34,281 nucleotides of DNA, taken from the NCBI GenBank assembly GCA_903862245.1, contig CAIOXL010000013.1:1-34281 (forward strand). The letters run 5' to 3'. Of the stretch, positions 32,729 through 34,281 are shown piece by piece; position 1 is the stretch's first letter, and each line of letters begins with the position of its first letter. Made by a program: the position numbers and the translations under genes. The notes beneath the pieces were generated by a model. It was not told the DNA's origin. It saw only the letters and a program-made list of their open reading frames with translations, and ran no database searches. Source of the DNA: an uncultured Geobacteraceae bacterium (GTDB lineage: Bacteria > Desulfobacterota > Desulfuromonadia > Geobacterales > Pseudopelobacteraceae).

Positions 32729-34237
32729 ATGGAAATCAGAGCCGAAGAGATCAGCGAGATTATCAGGAAACAGATCAAGGAGTATGGCAAAGAGGTTGAG
32801 GTGTCGGAAACCGGCACAATCATCTCCATCGGTGACGGTATTGCCCGTATCCACGGCCTGGCTGGCGCCATGGCCGGTGAGTTGCTGGAGTTCCCCGGCG
32901 GCGTAACCGGTATGGTTCTCAACCTTGAAGAAGATAACGTCGGTGCCGCTATTCTTGGAGAATTCTCCGAGATTAAAGAAGGCGACACGGTCAAGCGTAC
33001 CGGCCGTATTACCGAGGTTCCGGTTGGCGATGCCCTGATTGGTCGTGTTGTTAACGCCATTGGGCAACCGATTGACGGTAAAGGCGCCATCAACACCAGC
33101 AGCTTCAGCAAGGTGGAGATCAAAGCCCCCGGCATTGTTGACCGTAAATCGGTTCATCAGCCGATGGCCACCGGCCTCAAGGCGATCGATTCCATGGTTC
33201 CAATCGGGCGAGGTCAGCGCGAGCTGATCATCGGTGACCGTCAGACCGGCAAAACTGCCGTTGCCATCGACACGATCATCAACCAGAAGGGTGGCGACGT
33301 TGTCTGTATTTATGTTGCTATCGGCCAGAAGCGTTCCACCGTTGCCCAGGTCGTTTCAAAACTGACCGAGCACGGCGCCATGGATTACACCATCGTCGTT
33401 GCCGCAACCGCTTCCGAGTCTGCACCTCTACAGTTCATCGCTCCATACACCGGCGTTACCATGGGTGAATTCTTCCGCGACAGCGGCAGACATGCCCTGA
33501 TCATCTATGACGATCTTTCCAAGCAGGCCGTTGCCTATCGTCAGCTGTCACTGCTGCTTCGCCGTCCGCCAGGACGTGAGGCCTATCCGGGTGACGTTTT
33601 CTATCTGCACAGCCGTCTTCTGGAGCGCGCCTGTAAACTTTCCGACGATCGTGGCGCAGGGTCACTGACCGCGCTGCCGATTATCGAAACCCAGGCGGGT
33701 GACGTTTCCGCATACATCCCGACCAACGTTATTTCCATTACCGACGGCCAGATCTATCTGGAGTCCGACCTGTTCTTCTCCGGCGTTCGTCCGGCCATCA
33801 ACGTCGGCCTTTCGGTGTCGCGTGTTGGTGGTTCCGCCCAGACCAAGTCCATGAAACAGGTTGCCGGTACACTGCGTCTTGACCTGGCCCAGTACCGTGA
33901 AATGGCCGCATTTGCCCAGTTTGGGTCCGATCTGGACAGAGCAACTCAGATGCAGCTGGAGCGTGGTGTCCGTCTGGTCGAGATCCTCAAGCAGCCGCAG
34001 TATCGTCCGATTCCGAACGAAAAGCAGGTTCTGGTTATCTTTGCAGCCAATAACGGCTTTCTTGATGAATACCCGGTATCGGCTCTCAGAAAGTACGAAG
34101 TCGAGCTGTATGCATTCTTCGACAACCGTCAGGCTGAACTTCTTGCCGAACTTCGCGACAAGAAAGCCATTGATGACGATATGAAAGGGCGCATCATTGC
34201 TGCTCTGGGGCAGTTGAAGAAGGAATTTACCGCGTAA
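32729..34237 (+). CDS. atpA: ATP synthase F1 subunit alpha
   Basis: A 502-residue non-catalytic nucleotide-binding subunit of F1. The P-loop is GDRQTGKT with Lys175, the same number as in E. coli. [13 protein letters not shown] (beta-barrel domain), the [40 protein letters not shown] block (split as [12 protein letters not shown] and [16 protein letters not shown]) and the arginine-finger segment [13 protein letters not shown] are all intact. ATG 32729 follows TAGGAG by 6 nt. No unusual features. Confidence 0.98.
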   Translation: MEIRAEEISEIIRKQIKEYGKEVEVSETGTIISIGDGIARIHGLAGAMAGELLEFPGGVTGMVLNLEEDNVGAAILGEFSEIKEGDTVKRTGRITEVPVGDALIGRVVNAIGQPIDGKGAINTSSFSKVEIKAPGIVDRKSVHQPMATGLKAIDSMVPIGRGQRELIIGDRQTGKTAVAIDTIINQKGGDVVCIYVAIGQKRSTVAQVVSKLTEHGAMDYTIVVAATASESAPLQFIAPYTGVTMGEFFRDSGRHALIIYDDLSKQAVAYRQLSLLLRRPPGREAYPGDVFYLHSRLLERACKLSDDRGAGSLTALPIIETQAGDVSAYIPTNVISITDGQIYLESDLFFSGVRPAINVGLSVSRVGGSAQTKSMKQVAGTLRLDLAQYREMAAFAQFGSDLDRATQMQLERGVRLVEILKQPQYRPIPNEKQVLVIFAANNGFLDEYPVSALRKYEVELYAFFDNRQAELLAELRDKKAIDDDMKGRIIAALGQLKKEFTA

Positions 34238-34255
34238 ACAAGGACGGTTTGAGAT

Positions 34256-34281
34256 ATGGCAAGCCTTAAAAGCATTAAAAA
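34256..34281 (+). CDS. atpG: ATP synthase F1 subunit gamma, first codons only
   Basis: Only the first eight codons (MASLKSIK) are in the window. The start has AAGGACGG about 8 nt upstream and follows atpA by 18 nt. Both the sequence and the position after alpha fit gamma. Confidence 0.85.

Overview
The window looks like chromosome from a Geobacter/Pelobacter-type anaerobe (Desulfuromonadia). I infer this from the mix of genes: topA and trmFO next to each other, a methylmalonyl-CoA carboxylase/mutase module, and parA-parB running straight into an F-type ATP synthase operon whose first gene is the b' subunit. A propionate-forming or propionate-using relative of Pelobacter propionicus fits best, but the species is a guess. 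Every gene I accept is on the + strand.

Region 1 (1-5.2 kb) is housekeeping: DNA topoisomerase I (topA), the tRNA m5U54 methyltransferase trmFO, and a GlcF/LldE-type iron-sulfur oxidoreductase subunit with no flavoprotein partner nearby. Two of the gaps here hold hairpin-rich sequence placed directly before the next ribosome binding site.

Region 2 (5.3-14 kb) is a methylmalonyl-CoA module. It holds an XRE-cupin regulator with a palindrome over its promoter, a two-domain carboxyltransferase, an unusually large 959-residue biotin carboxylase/biotin carrier fusion, a thymidylate-kinase-like protein that lacks its catalytic motifs, the catalytic subunit of a split methylmalonyl-CoA mutase, and methylmalonyl-CoA epimerase. 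Between mutase and epimerase sits a small GxxExxY (PD-(D/E)XK nuclease-like) gene bracketed by a perfect 30-nt inverted repeat. It looks like a self-contained cassette.

Region 3 (14-18.8 kb) holds an outer-membrane beta-barrel protein with a strong promoter and a leader of about 350 nt, a secreted protein of unknown function, and an MFS transporter.

Region 4 (18.9-29.1 kb) appears to be an accessory catabolic cluster for an unidentified substrate. A GntR/FCD regulator with an operator-like inverted repeat over its own promoter is followed by an M24 metallohydrolase, a D-2-hydroxyacid dehydrogenase, an RbsC-RbsA-RbsB type ABC importer, a zinc alcohol/polyol dehydrogenase, a divergent DRE-TIM (homocitrate/isopropylmalate synthase-like) enzyme and a canonical DapA. 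No sugar kinase or isomerase is present.

Region 5 (29.2-34.3 kb) returns to the core genome: parA, parB, then atpX (b'), atpF (b), atpH (delta), atpA (alpha) and the first codons of atpG. I see no rRNA, tRNA, CRISPR array, transposase, integrase or consensus parS site.
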